This document shows positions 51,050-60,233 of a stretch of DNA of 64,000 nucleotides, piece by piece. The stretch comes from a bacterium. GTDB taxonomy: Bacteria > Actinomycetota > Acidimicrobiia > Spongiisociales > Spongiisociaceae. Positions within the stretch are counted from its first letter, which is position 1. The number at the start of each line of letters is the position of its first letter. A program made the translations under genes and the position numbers. Below the pieces are notes generated by a model, which was not told the DNA's origin, did no database searches, and saw only the letters and a program-made list of their open reading frames with translations. The stretch covers positions 215,437 to 279,436 of the forward strand of contig JAPPHZ010000029.1 in NCBI GenBank assembly GCA_028820935.1. The letters are read 5' to 3'.

Positions 51050-52693
51050 TCAGGCGGATTCGATCCGGGCCGCGCCTTCCAGTCCGAGTTCGCCGATGGA
51101 CACCTCGCGCATCTCGACCTTGCGGATCTTGCCGGTGGCGGTCATCGGGAAGCCGTCGACGAACTTCACGTATCTGGGGACCTTGAAGTGGGCGATCCGG
51201 CCCCGGCAGAAGCCCTTGATGTCCTCGCCGGTCGCCTCGGCGCCCTCCCGCAGCTTCACCCATGCCATGACCTGCTCGCCATACTTGACGTCCGGTACGC
51301 CGATCACCTGCACGTCCTCGATGGCCGGATGGCCGTAGAGGTACTCCTCGATCTCTCTCGGGTAGATGTTCTCGCCGCCCCGGATGATCATGTCCTTGAT
51401 CCGTCCCACGATGTTCACGTATCCGTCCGGGTCCATCGTGGCGAGGTCACCGGAGTGCATCCACCCGTCTGCGTCGATGGATTCCTCCGTCCGCTGCGGG
51501 TCGTTCCAGTACCCGAGCATGATCGAGTAGCCGCGGGTGCATAACTCACCGTCCTGTCCCCGCTCCACGGTCTCGCCGCTCTCGGGGTCGATGATCTTGA
51601 TCTCGACATGCGGATGCACCCGGCCCACCGTGGACACCCGTCGATCGATCGTGTCGGTGGTCATCGTCTGGGTGGACACCGGAGAGGTCTCGGTCATGCC
51701 GTAGGCGATGGTCACGTCGCTCATGTACATGTCGGAGATCACCTGCTTCATCACCTCCACCGGGCAGGGTGAGCCGGCCATGATCCCGGTGCGGAGCGAG
51801 GACAGGTCGAAGCTCTCCAGGTCGGGTTGGGCGAGTTCGGCGATGAACATCGTCGGCACCCCGTAGAGACTGGTGCAGCCCTCCTGCTGGATCGTGGTGA
51901 GGACCTGGCCAGGATCGAAACCGGGGCCCGGCAGCACGATGGCGGAACCGTGCGTGGTGCATGCCAGGGTTCCGAGCACCATCCCGAAGCAGTGGTAGAG
52001 GGGGACCGGGAGGCAGACCCGGTCTTCGTCGGTGTAGGCGCAGGCCTCGCCGACGAAGAAACCGTTGTTGAGGATGTTGGAGTGGCTGAGCGTGGCGCCC
52101 TTCGGGAACCCGGTGGTGCCCGACGTGTACTGGATGTTGATGGCGTCGTCAGGATGGAGCGTGGAGGCGCGCTCGGCCAGCACGGTGTCCATACCGTCTT
52201 CCGACACTGTCATGAGGTCGTCCCACTCGGGCGTGCCGAGGAAGATCACCCGCTCCAGGTCGGGCAGCTCGTCCTCCACCTCCGCCACCATCTCCTGGTA
52301 GTTCGAGGAAAGATAGGTCTGAGCGGACACCAGCACCCGGCAACCGGACTGCGCCAGTGCATAACGGAGCTCGTGGGTCCGGTAGGCGGGGTTGATGTTG
52401 ACCAGGATCACCCCGACCTTGGCGGTGGCGTACTGGAGCCACACCCATTCCGCGCAGTTGGGACTCCAGATACCGACCCGGTCACCGGCCTCGAGTCCGA
52501 GCCGGAGCAACCCTATGGCAAGCAGGTCCACCGAGCCGTTGAAGGCCCGGTAGGTCTGGCGGATGCCTTGGTGCACCGAGATGAGGGCGTCCCGGTCGGG
52601 GAACCGGGCAACGGTCGTTTCCAGGTTCCGGCCGATGGTCTCCTGTAACAACGGTGTCGACCGGTCGCCGCTCGCATAGGCCGGATGGGGCAT
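51050..52693 (-). CDS. AMP-forming acyl-CoA synthetase (FadD-like)
   Basis: 547 residues from ATG 52693 ([12 protein letters not shown]) with AGGAG six bases upstream. ANL-superfamily motifs: P-loop [21 protein letters not shown]...[16 protein letters not shown], the hinge [17 protein letters not shown] and catalytic Lys in [10 protein letters not shown]. It activates a fatty or aryl acid with ATP and CoA. Related to medium/long-chain acyl-CoA ligases. The MITE dimer sits 27 bp downstream of its stop, so insertion spared the gene. Confidence 0.93.
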   Translation of the reverse strand: MPHPAYASGDRSTPLLQETIGRNLETTVARFPDRDALISVHQGIRQTYRAFNGSVDLLAIGLLRLGLEAGDRVGIWSPNCAEWVWLQYATAKVGVILVNINPAYRTHELRYALAQSGCRVLVSAQTYLSSNYQEMVAEVEDELPDLERVIFLGTPEWDDLMTVSEDGMDTVLAERASTLHPDDAINIQYTSGTTGFPKGATLSHSNILNNGFFVGEACAYTDEDRVCLPVPLYHCFGMVLGTLACTTHGSAIVLPGPGFDPGQVLTTIQQEGCTSLYGVPTMFIAELAQPDLESFDLSSLRTGIMAGSPCPVEVMKQVISDMYMSDVTIAYGMTETSPVSTQTMTTDTIDRRVSTVGRVHPHVEIKIIDPESGETVERGQDGELCTRGYSIMLGYWNDPQRTEESIDADGWMHSGDLATMDPDGYVNIVGRIKDMIIRGGENIYPREIEEYLYGHPAIEDVQVIGVPDVKYGEQVMAWVKLREGAEATGEDIKGFCRGRIAHFKVPRYVKFVDGFPMTATGKIRKVEMREVSIGELGLEGAARIESA

Positions 52694-52925
52694 TCGGGCT
52701 CCTTGTATTACACGAATTCGTCGCGGTTTCACTGTATCAGCCTGCACATAGCGTCCACGTGCCCATGCCTCGACAATGGTCCCGAATGGTCCGGACGGGC
52801 CGCGCTCCTCTTAGGAACTCGCTGAGAAATACGGGGATAGCGGCTCGATGTTCGCGGACAACTGGATTTCGGCACCACCCGTCCGGCCTTCGGGACGCTT
52901 CTCGGTACCTTCCTAGGATGGCGAG

Positions 52926-53843
52926 GTGAGCCTGCGGATCACCAACCAACGGATCTGGGTGATCCTCGGGATCATCAGCCTGTCGTGGGGCACCGCTCCG
53001 ATCGCCGGAAGGATCGGCATCGCGGAGGGCATCGGTCCGTCGACCATGGCTGCCGGAGGGTCACTGGTCGCCGCCGTGTCGGTCTGGCTGATGATCGGCC
53101 TCATGGGCCGCAGGAACCTGGTGGGTCCGGCCGAGCTTCGCATCGGCCTGGTGCTGGCCTTCCTGGCGGTGCTGCTGCCCCAGCAGGCTCGATACGTGGC
53201 GTTGGCAAACGCCTCTGCCGGATTCGTCACCCTGGTGAACGCCCTGATCCCGCTGGGAACGGCCCTGATGGCCCATTTCATGCTGGCCGACGAGCGCCTC
53301 AACGTGGGAACCACATTCGGACTGCTGCTCGGCCTGGCGGGTACTGCTGCTCTCATCCTGATCGGGGACTCCGGGATCATCGGGGGCGGCGACCCGACAA
53401 CGGCGGGCGTGATGGGCCTGGCCGCCGTGGTGTCCATCTCTCTCACGGGCGTCTACGCGAAGCGCTACGCCGGGCAATACTCGGTGCTGGGCGTTACGGG
53501 GGTTCAGCTCGCGGTCGGGAGCGCCGCCCAGTGGGCGCTGGCCCTGACGATCGATGGGTTGCCGCTCGGCCATAGCACCACTGGCCTCCTGGCGATTCTG
53601 TACGCCGGCACTATCGGGATGTTCGTTCCGCTCAGCCTCTACTACTTCCTGATCCGCCATGTCCCGGTGGTCTTCTCATCGGTCATCTCCTACCTGATCC
53701 CGCTGGTGGCTGTCAGTGCCGGAGTTCTGCTCCTCGACGAGGTGGTCCAGCCGGGCATCCTCTTGGGCGGGGCGCTGGTGCTGTCGGGGGTGGTGGTGAC
53801 CGACCTCGTCCGCCTTAGGGAAGTGCGCCGGCACAGGGCTTGA
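52926..53843 (+). CDS. EamA/DMT-family transporter
   Basis: 305 residues from GTG. Ten helices; motifs ISLSWGTAPIAGRIGI, QQARYVALANASAGFVTLVNALIPLGTAL and a second half with TGVYAKRYAG and VFSSVISYLIPLVAV. Divergent from the acyl-CoA ligase across 232 bp. Not a close copy of the 42-44 kb pair. Substrate unknown. Confidence 0.92.
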   Translation: MSLRITNQRIWVILGIISLSWGTAPIAGRIGIAEGIGPSTMAAGGSLVAAVSVWLMIGLMGRRNLVGPAELRIGLVLAFLAVLLPQQARYVALANASAGFVTLVNALIPLGTALMAHFMLADERLNVGTTFGLLLGLAGTAALILIGDSGIIGGGDPTTAGVMGLAAVVSISLTGVYAKRYAGQYSVLGVTGVQLAVGSAAQWALALTIDGLPLGHSTTGLLAILYAGTIGMFVPLSLYYFLIRHVPVVFSSVISYLIPLVAVSAGVLLLDEVVQPGILLGGALVLSGVVVTDLVRLREVRRHRA

Positions 53844-54131
53844 CCCGGCCCCTCCGGTTAACCCGGTGATTCATGGATGGGGGTTTGTACGGGTCAAGGC
53901 CATGGGTGCTCCGTCCTCCTGACCTGGGGTTATAGCCATCTGACAGCCCCATCCTGCGGCCGGGGGTGAAGTCAGCCGTCGGGTGATGGTGGCCGCTTCG
54001 CAAATGATGTGGTTGAGATGGCGTGATCCGCGGCGGTGTGCTGGGAACATGAACGATCAGGGCTACCATCCGGTCGGTATCCCGTCCCGGCGCCCATGAA
54101 GCGCCCCGGCCCGGCAACCGGAAAGGTCCCG

Positions 54132-55151
54132 GTGAAAGCGGCAGTCATCACAGGACCCGGCCAGGTGGAGCTTCGCACCGAGCCATGCCCCACCCCTGGT
54201 CCCGATCAGGTGCTGGTCGAGCTCGCCGCCTGCGGTGTCTGCACCTTCGAGAGGAGGCTGTTCGCCGGCGACAAGCGTTGGTATCCCGTCTCTCCAGGAC
54301 ACGAGATATCCGGGGTGGTGGTGGAGGTGGGCTCCGCCGTGGACTCCCTGGAGGGTTCCCCGCAGGTCGGGGAGGCCGTGACGGTCGATCTGCTCACCCG
54401 ATGCCTGACCTGCGGACCGTGCCGGCGGGGCAGGACCGCTCTGTGCCGGTACCGCCAGGGTCGCTCCCTGTCGGACGGGACGTTCAGCTTCGGGGGGTTG
54501 GTCGAGACCATCTCGGTCGACGCCAAGTCGACCTACCCGGTCGGGAGCGCCCCCATGCTCCATGCCGCCATGGGCGAGCCCATCGCCTGCACGGTTCACT
54601 CCTTGCGTAGGGCCGGTTTCATGGCCGGGGAGCGGGTGGCCATCATCGGTGGGGGGTTCATGGGCCGGCTCCATATGGCTCTGGTCCGCATCGAGGGCGC
54701 CACGGCCGTCGGAGTGGTGGACATATCGGAGGAGAGGCGCCGGGAAGCCGATGAGGCCGGCGCCGACTGGGTGGCGCGGCCCCGGAGAGCCCGCCAGGTC
54801 GGTGGTCTCCAGGACGTGGTGTTCGTGACCGCCATGGGAGGTCTGGAGCTCGCGGTCGAGATGGTGGCGCCTGGCGGTTCGGTCGTCCTGTACAGCACCT
54901 TCGACCCCGAGGCCACGGTCGGCGTGGCCGCTGAGCGGGCTCACCGCGACGAGATATCGATCGTGGGCGTGTACAGCCAGGAGCCCGAGGATTGGAAGCG
55001 GGCGGCGGCCGTCATCCGCTCGGGCGTCATCGCCGATGACCTCAACCGCCTGGTAACGGCCCGGTTCCCGTTGACCCGGGCGCACGACGCCCTCACCCTC
55101 GTAACCTCACAGCCCACTTACCGGGTGTTTGTAGAGAACGGGCCGGGCTGA
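54132..55151 (+). CDS. Zinc-binding dehydrogenase (sorbitol/threonine dehydrogenase-like MDR)
   Basis: 339 residues from GTG 54132 (MKAAVITGPG) with AAAGG upstream; an in-frame ATG at 54096 is possible. Catalytic Cys in CGVCTFERRLF and GHEISG; structural Zn cysteines in CLTCGPCRRGRTALC. The Rossmann motif IGGGFMGRLHMAL is slightly atypical. It likely oxidises a polyol or hydroxyl of a sugar-like substrate. Its stop overlaps the kinase start (TGATG), opening the operon that leads to the BMP-type transporter. Confidence 0.88.
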   Translation: MKAAVITGPGQVELRTEPCPTPGPDQVLVELAACGVCTFERRLFAGDKRWYPVSPGHEISGVVVEVGSAVDSLEGSPQVGEAVTVDLLTRCLTCGPCRRGRTALCRYRQGRSLSDGTFSFGGLVETISVDAKSTYPVGSAPMLHAAMGEPIACTVHSLRRAGFMAGERVAIIGGGFMGRLHMALVRIEGATAVGVVDISEERRREADEAGADWVARPRRARQVGGLQDVVFVTAMGGLELAVEMVAPGGSVVLYSTFDPEATVGVAAERAHRDEISIVGVYSQEPEDWKRAAAVIRSGVIADDLNRLVTARFPLTRAHDALTLVTSQPTYRVFVENGPG

Positions 55152-56452
55152 TGGCAGGCCAGGTTGTCGTCGGTGTGGACATCGGGACCGGCGCGGTTAG
55201 AGCGGTAGCCCTCGACCGGACCGGGAGGGTCCTGGCCGGCTCCGAGGCATGGTTCGCTCCGATGCATCTCCCCCGGGGCGAGGCGGACCCCTTCCGGTGG
55301 CTGGAAGGGCTGGTTCGAGCGGTTGAGCAACTGGATGCCGGTCCGCCTGTGGCGCTCGGGATCGGCGGCCAGGGGCCCACCACCGTGATGGCGTCGGCGC
55401 GGCGGGCACTTACCTACCAGCACCCGGCCGGCGCTTCTTCCGACTTTGCCGGCCAGCATCTGGCGCAGGCGGAGGAGATGTCGAGGCTGTTCGGAGGCGC
55501 CGACCGGCCCCGCCAGATGTGGGATTACCTGGCGGCCGAACTCGGTGGTTCACCCGGCACCCAGGCGGTTTGGCCGGGCCAGCAACCGCTGGAGGGGTTC
55601 GGAGATCCGATCCCGGTCGGGTCGGCCGCAGGGGTCACGGCGGGGGAATCCGGGTTGCCTGGGGGGATCGTGCTGGCTCCCGGCGCCAACGACGCCTTCC
55701 TCACCGCCTGGGCCGCTGCCATCGACCGGCCCGGCAAGGGCTTCGACCCGGGTGGCCGGACAGGGGGTCTCGGCGTTGCCGCCACCCGAGGCGACGACCC
55801 GTCGGTCTCCGAGCACGGTATCCCCGGTCACGTCCCCGGTGTCTACCTGGTCGGTGGCCCGGCGGCCTCCCACGGCGCCATGCTGGACTGGTGGTCCTCG
55901 ATGACCGGCCGGACGGTTCCCGACCTGATCGAGGCGGCCGCCGCGGTTGAACCGGGCTCGGGCGGGGTGATGGTCCTACCGTTTCTCGAGGGGGAGAGGG
56001 CGCCGCGCTGGGTACCGGAACTGCGGGCCGAGATCCACGGGCTCGGTGCGGCCTCCGACCAGGGCGTGGTGGCGCGCGCCGTCATGGAAGCCTCCGCCTA
56101 CGGCTTGGCTCACATCGCCCGTGACCTCGCCCGGTACGGCATTACCATGAACCGGATGGTGAGCTCGGGTGCCCCGTCGCGTAGCAATCTGTGGGTTTCC
56201 ATCAAGGCATCGGTGCTAGGCGTGCCGGTCGATGTCCCGAGTTGTCCCGAGATGGCGGCCTACGGAGCGGCCCTGGCTGCGGGATCCGCCGTCGGGTGGT
56301 GGCCCCGGCCGGGCGCGGGGCAAGCAGGAGACTGGCCGGCGCCTGCGTTCACCACGTTCGAGCCGGACACCGTCACAGCCTACGAAGAGGGGCTGGAGCG
56401 CTTCATCGCGCTTGGTGATGCGGCCGCCCGGCGGCTCCGGCAGGGGGTCTGA
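55151..56452 (+). CDS. FGGY-family carbohydrate kinase, shortened
   Basis: 433 residues from ATG sharing a base with the previous stop. ASKHA N-terminal DIGTGAVRAVALD, and GANDAFLTAW with the catalytic Asp; the C-terminal half with VMEASAYGLAHIARDL and GAPSRSNLWVSIKASVLGVPV is standard FGGY. It is ~50 residues short between residues 95 and 150, where the usual LTG/tD region is missing, and the phosphate-binding GTS segment reads GGRTGG. It would phosphorylate a sugar, polyol or hydroxy-ketone; the substrate is unclear. Operon with aldolase and transporter. Confidence 0.82.
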   Translation: MAGQVVVGVDIGTGAVRAVALDRTGRVLAGSEAWFAPMHLPRGEADPFRWLEGLVRAVEQLDAGPPVALGIGGQGPTTVMASARRALTYQHPAGASSDFAGQHLAQAEEMSRLFGGADRPRQMWDYLAAELGGSPGTQAVWPGQQPLEGFGDPIPVGSAAGVTAGESGLPGGIVLAPGANDAFLTAWAAAIDRPGKGFDPGGRTGGLGVAATRGDDPSVSEHGIPGHVPGVYLVGGPAASHGAMLDWWSSMTGRTVPDLIEAAAAVEPGSGGVMVLPFLEGERAPRWVPELRAEIHGLGAASDQGVVARAVMEASAYGLAHIARDLARYGITMNRMVSSGAPSRSNLWVSIKASVLGVPVDVPSCPEMAAYGAALAAGSAVGWWPRPGAGQAGDWPAPAFTTFEPDTVTAYEEGLERFIALGDAAARRLRQGV

Positions 56453-56455
56453 GGC

Positions 56456-57241
56456 ATGGCGTCCGTGGCCTCGGCAGTAGGCGCCGGCAAGACCCGGCGT
56501 ACCCGCCGCTTCGTCGGCAGGGACGGACGCGCGGTGCTGGTCGCCATCGACATGCAGCTGGCCACGGGGTCCGGCCCGGCCCTGGACGTGGTGGAGGAGG
56601 TGGCCGAGGGGCGACCTGACGGCATCCTGGTCACCTGGCAGATCGCCCGCCGCTACCCCGCGACCTTCGCGCAGTGCGGTTTGATCCTCCGGATGGACGG
56701 TGCAGCTACCCATCTCGACCGGAATCCGGACGGCGACGGCCTCTCGCTGATGTATCGAGCCGAGCAGGCGGCGATGATCGGCGCGGACGCGGTCATCCTT
56801 ATGGTCTACCCGGGTATGCGCGAGGAGAAGCGTTCGCTGCGCCGGTTGGCTGCTCTGGTCGGGGAGTGCGAGCGGATCGGCATGCCGGTCCTGGCCGAGT
56901 CCATCCCGGGAGGGTGGAATCAGGAGGTGCCATGGGACACGGAGAACATCGCTCGGAGCGCGCGCATATGCGTGGAGATCGGGGCCGATGCGGTCAAGAC
57001 CATGGCTCCGGCGCAGGTGGAGGACCTCGGCGAGGTGGTGGAAGGATGCGAGGCGCCGCTGTTCGTGCTGGGTGGTCCCAAGAGGGAGAGCGAGGACGAG
57101 GTGGTCGCGTACGCGGCCGCCGTCGTGGTGTCGGGTGCGTCGGGCGTCTGCTTCGGGCGAAACGTCTGGGGAGCCTCCGACCCCGGGAAGATGGTAAGGC
57201 GCCTCGGCCGAGCGGTCCACGGTACCGGGCGGGGCTCATGA
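56456..57241 (+). CDS. Class I (Schiff-base) aldolase of the DeoC/FbaB/LacD/LsrF family
   Basis: 261 residues. TIM-barrel aldolase features: VAIDMQLATG at strand 1, GADAVILMVYPG, GMPVLAESIPGGW and the Schiff-base lysine in IGADAVKTMAP (Lys ~181), then FVLGGPK and SGASGVCFGRNVW (phosphate site). It cleaves or forms a C-C bond in a phosphorylated sugar-type compound. A kinase gene just upstream would supply the phosphorylated substrate, as in LsrK/LsrF, though this set differs from the lsr operon. Confidence 0.87.
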   Translation: MASVASAVGAGKTRRTRRFVGRDGRAVLVAIDMQLATGSGPALDVVEEVAEGRPDGILVTWQIARRYPATFAQCGLILRMDGAATHLDRNPDGDGLSLMYRAEQAAMIGADAVILMVYPGMREEKRSLRRLAALVGECERIGMPVLAESIPGGWNQEVPWDTENIARSARICVEIGADAVKTMAPAQVEDLGEVVEGCEAPLFVLGGPKRESEDEVVAYAAAVVVSGASGVCFGRNVWGASDPGKMVRRLGRAVHGTGRGS

Positions 57242-58317
57242 AGGGCTCCCGGGTCTGGCCCGTGCTCGGCTTCCTGGCGGTGTTGGCGGTTGCGTCGGCC
57301 TGCGCCGATTCCGGGGACGCCCCAGGGGAGACGCCTTCGACGGAGTGGGGCGCGGCGGACTTCAACGGCGACGGATCGGTCCGCATCGCGGTGGTCACCG
57401 AGGGCTCGCGAGACGATGGCGCCTACTACCAGGCCCTCGTTGAGCGGGTAGAGGAGATCTCGGCGGCTGCGGGGTACGAGTCGCCGCTGATCGTGGACCA
57501 GGTCGCCCCGGCCGACGCGCGCGCCGAGTTGAACAACGTGGTCGCCCAGGGCGCGGACATCATCGCCATCGGCTCGAGCAACCTGGCGGATGGCAACGAG
57601 GACCTTTTCCTGGAGCATGAGGAGATCTTCTGGTACTGCAACTGCGGGTCGGGCTACCAGGACACCCCCGGTTTGCTCCGGAGCGCCGACAGCGGGGCCG
57701 AACTGGGCATCTCGGCCGGGTATGCGACCGGTTTGCTCCTGGAGGCCCGCGGCGCCGACCGGGCGGTGTTCCTGGGATGCTGCGATCTCAACTTCGAGGT
57801 GGAGTCCTTCCTGGCCTTCCGGCTCGGTCTTCATCGGGTGGATGAGTCGTTCGACGCCATCTACGTGCCCACCGGCAACTTCCCCTTCGACTTCAACAAC
57901 ACCGCCGGAGCCACCGAGGCCTACAACGCCGCGGTCGCCGAAGGCGTGGGGGCGGTCTACCCGTTCCTGGGCGGCGCCCACGAGCCGATCACCCGTCTCG
58001 CCAACGAGGACGGGCTGATCGTCATGACCGCCGGTTCGTCCAGAGGATGCGAGCGAGAAGACCTGGACTACGACATAGAGGTGATGTTCGACGCCGGCGA
58101 CTTCCTGACGCCGATCTTCGACGAGATCATCGCCGGCACCGCCGTGGAAGGGGGCGCCCGGCGCTTCACGGTGGGAGTCGATCCCGAGGTGGGGGCCAAT
58201 CTGTGCGACGGAACGCCCGAGCAGGATCAGGCGCTCACCGATCTGAACGCCCGGATCGGGGCCGGCCAGTTCGAGGAGGAGATCTCAAGGATCCTCGCCG
58301 AGGCTTACGGCTTCTGA
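57238..58317 (+). CDS. BMP/PnrA-family (nucleoside-type) ABC substrate-binding lipoprotein
   Basis: 359 residues from ATG overlapping the aldolase stop (ATGA). Lipobox VLAVASAC (Cys ~21). The BMP fold is seen in IAVVTEGSRDDGAYYQALVERVEE, VAQGADIIAIGSSN, ISAGYATGLLLEARGADRAVFL and the long C-terminal half. PnrA-like proteins bind purine nucleosides; others bind sugars or AI-2-like compounds. It feeds the NupABC-type transporter encoded 305 bp downstream. A Cys-rich stretch YCNCGSGY (residues ~137-144) is unusual. Confidence 0.88.
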   Translation: MKGSRVWPVLGFLAVLAVASACADSGDAPGETPSTEWGAADFNGDGSVRIAVVTEGSRDDGAYYQALVERVEEISAAAGYESPLIVDQVAPADARAELNNVVAQGADIIAIGSSNLADGNEDLFLEHEEIFWYCNCGSGYQDTPGLLRSADSGAELGISAGYATGLLLEARGADRAVFLGCCDLNFEVESFLAFRLGLHRVDESFDAIYVPTGNFPFDFNNTAGATEAYNAAVAEGVGAVYPFLGGAHEPITRLANEDGLIVMTAGSSRGCEREDLDYDIEVMFDAGDFLTPIFDEIIAGTAVEGGARRFTVGVDPEVGANLCDGTPEQDQALTDLNARIGAGQFEEEISRILAEAYGF

Positions 58318-58622
58318 GTGCCCGCTCCGGTCCGACTGTCCTGTACCGCGCGTGGCCTGATCCAACCACTGGCCGGTTACATCCGAGAACGCGAAAATCG
58401 CGGAGAGCGCATCCTCCCGCTGGGCCCACCCCCGCCTCCACCACGCCGGTCTCGGGGCGCGCTCCACCAGTTGGGCCGGTGGCGTAGCCTCCGAAGTCTT
58501 GACCTGCCGCCGAGCCGACGTCATAGCTCCCAGCAGCGCAGGTGTTTAGCCATTCGAGTATGCCGAGGGGGTGTGACAACTTCCGCCAAGCCGGGTTGTC
58601 GCCGTATCAGCCGGGAGACCGG
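58318..58622. other. Intergenic region in the transporter operon, no gene seen
   Basis: 305 bp between the BMP lipoprotein and its ATPase. Open frames are Arg/Pro-rich and unsupported. A small CGCGA/TCGCG hairpin (58390-58402) and a GGGAG ribosome site for the ATPase (58613-58617) are visible. This may be a processing or attenuation zone that lets the binding protein be made in excess. Confidence 0.6.
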
Positions 58623-60233
58623 ATGATCGAAGACTTCGGGTTCGAGCCCCCGGTTCTCGAGGTGGACGGCCTCACCAAGCATTTCGGTTCGGTGGTCGCC
58701 TGCGAGGAGGTCGATCTGGCCCTCCGAGCGGGCGAGATACACGGCATTCTCGGGGAGAATGGCGCCGGCAAATCCACCCTCATGCGCATGATCTTCGGCC
58801 TGGTGGATCCCGACCACGGGTTGATCAGGATCGACGGCCAGGCGACCCGCATCGCGGATCCGTCCGATGCGGTCCGGCTCGGGATCGGCATGGTCCACCA
58901 GCACTACAGCCTGGTCGACGCGCTTACGGTGTGGGAGAACGTTGCCCTCGGCGAGGTCGGGCCGCTGGATCCCGACCGGACCAGGGCCCGGGTCCGCAGG
59001 ATCTCCTGGCGCTACGGCCTGTCGGTCGATCCCGACGCCACCGTGCGCGACCTGTCGGCCGGAATCCGCCAGAGGGTCGAGATCATCAAGTGCCTGGGGC
59101 GCCGGCCCCGCACGATCATCCTTGACGAGCCGACATCGGCACTGACGCCGGCCGAATCCCAGTACCTGTTCGACGTTCTACTGACCGGCGTGCGGACTCA
59201 GGGGTGGGCGGTGGCGCTGGTCAGCCACAAGCTCGACGAGATACTCCGGGCTACCGACCGGATCACGGTGATGCGGCAGGGGAGGGTGGTGGACCGCCTG
59301 CTGACCGCGGAAGCCCGGGTTCCCTCCCTCGCCCGGGCGATGGTGGGTCGTCCGGTACCGCTCCGCACGGTCACCGCCTCGTTCGAGCGGGATCAGGTTG
59401 CCCGGGAGCTGGTCGATGCCGACCCGATGGACGAAGAAGGATCGGACCGGGCCGCCGAGACCGGCGCAGCAACGGTTCCGGTCTTGGAAGTGGAGAGCGC
59501 GTCGGTGAAGGGTGCTGACGGGCGCGTGCTGCTGGACGGCCTGTCGCTCGCGGTGGGCGCGAGCGAGATCGTCGGGGTGGCGGGCGTGGAGGGCAACGGC
59601 CAGACCGCCATCGCCGACCTGCTGGCCGGTCTCCTCCGCCTCGATGACGGGACGGTCCGGGTGAAGGGCCGGACGGTTTCCACCGGGGTGGCCGGCGCCA
59701 TGACCGGGGCCGGCATCGCGGTCGTACCGGCTGATCGACATCGGGCCGGATGCGTGCTGGACATGACGGTGGCCGAGAACCTGATGATTCCCTCCATGCG
59801 CAGGATGCGCCGCTGGGGTCTTCTCCGCCTGGACGCCATCCGGCGCCACGCCCTCCGGCTGATCGACGAGTACGACATCCGGACGTCGGGACCCGACGCC
59901 TCGCTCGGTGACCTCTCGGGCGGGAACCAGCAGCGGACGGTGATCGCTCGTGCCCTGTCCGCATCCCCCGAGGTCATGGTGGCCCACCAGCCCACCAGAG
60001 GTCTCGATGTGGGGGCGATCGAATACGTGGCGGATCGGATCAGGCAGGCGGCGGACCGGGGGATCGGGGTGCTGCTGCTCTCGACCGACCTCCACGAGAT
60101 ACTGTCGCTGGCCGACCGGCTGGTGGTTCTCCATCGTGGAAGCATCGTGGGCGAGATGTCTCGTGAGGAGTTCGACCTGCCCCGGCTGGGCTTGCTGATG
60201 GGAGGGACGGACGAGGAGGAGAAAGCGTCTTGA
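58623..60233 (+). CDS. Double ABC ATPase of nucleoside/sugar importer (NupA/YufO-like)
   Basis: 536 residues from ATG 58623 with GGGAG five bases upstream. Two ABC domains. The first has Walker A GENGAGKST, signature LSAGIRQRVEIIK and Walker B IILDEPTSAL. The second has the degenerate P-loop GVEGNGQT, signature LSGGNQQRTVIARAL and AHQPTRGLD, as in RbsA-type dual ATPases where one site is non-hydrolytic. Powers the two permeases that follow. Confidence 0.94.
   Translation: MIEDFGFEPPVLEVDGLTKHFGSVVACEEVDLALRAGEIHGILGENGAGKSTLMRMIFGLVDPDHGLIRIDGQATRIADPSDAVRLGIGMVHQHYSLVDALTVWENVALGEVGPLDPDRTRARVRRISWRYGLSVDPDATVRDLSAGIRQRVEIIKCLGRRPRTIILDEPTSALTPAESQYLFDVLLTGVRTQGWAVALVSHKLDEILRATDRITVMRQGRVVDRLLTAEARVPSLARAMVGRPVPLRTVTASFERDQVARELVDADPMDEEGSDRAAETGAATVPVLEVESASVKGADGRVLLDGLSLAVGASEIVGVAGVEGNGQTAIADLLAGLLRLDDGTVRVKGRTVSTGVAGAMTGAGIAVVPADRHRAGCVLDMTVAENLMIPSMRRMRRWGLLRLDAIRRHALRLIDEYDIRTSGPDASLGDLSGGNQQRTVIARALSASPEVMVAHQPTRGLDVGAIEYVADRIRQAADRGIGVLLLSTDLHEILSLADRLVVLHRGSIVGEMSREEFDLPRLGLLMGGTDEEEKAS

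Noticed and set aside
50581-51544. Repetitive ORFs with duplicated peptide blocks around the MITE
   Set aside because: The protein repeats are translations of the 165-bp DNA repeat in several frames on both strands; no start context or domain.
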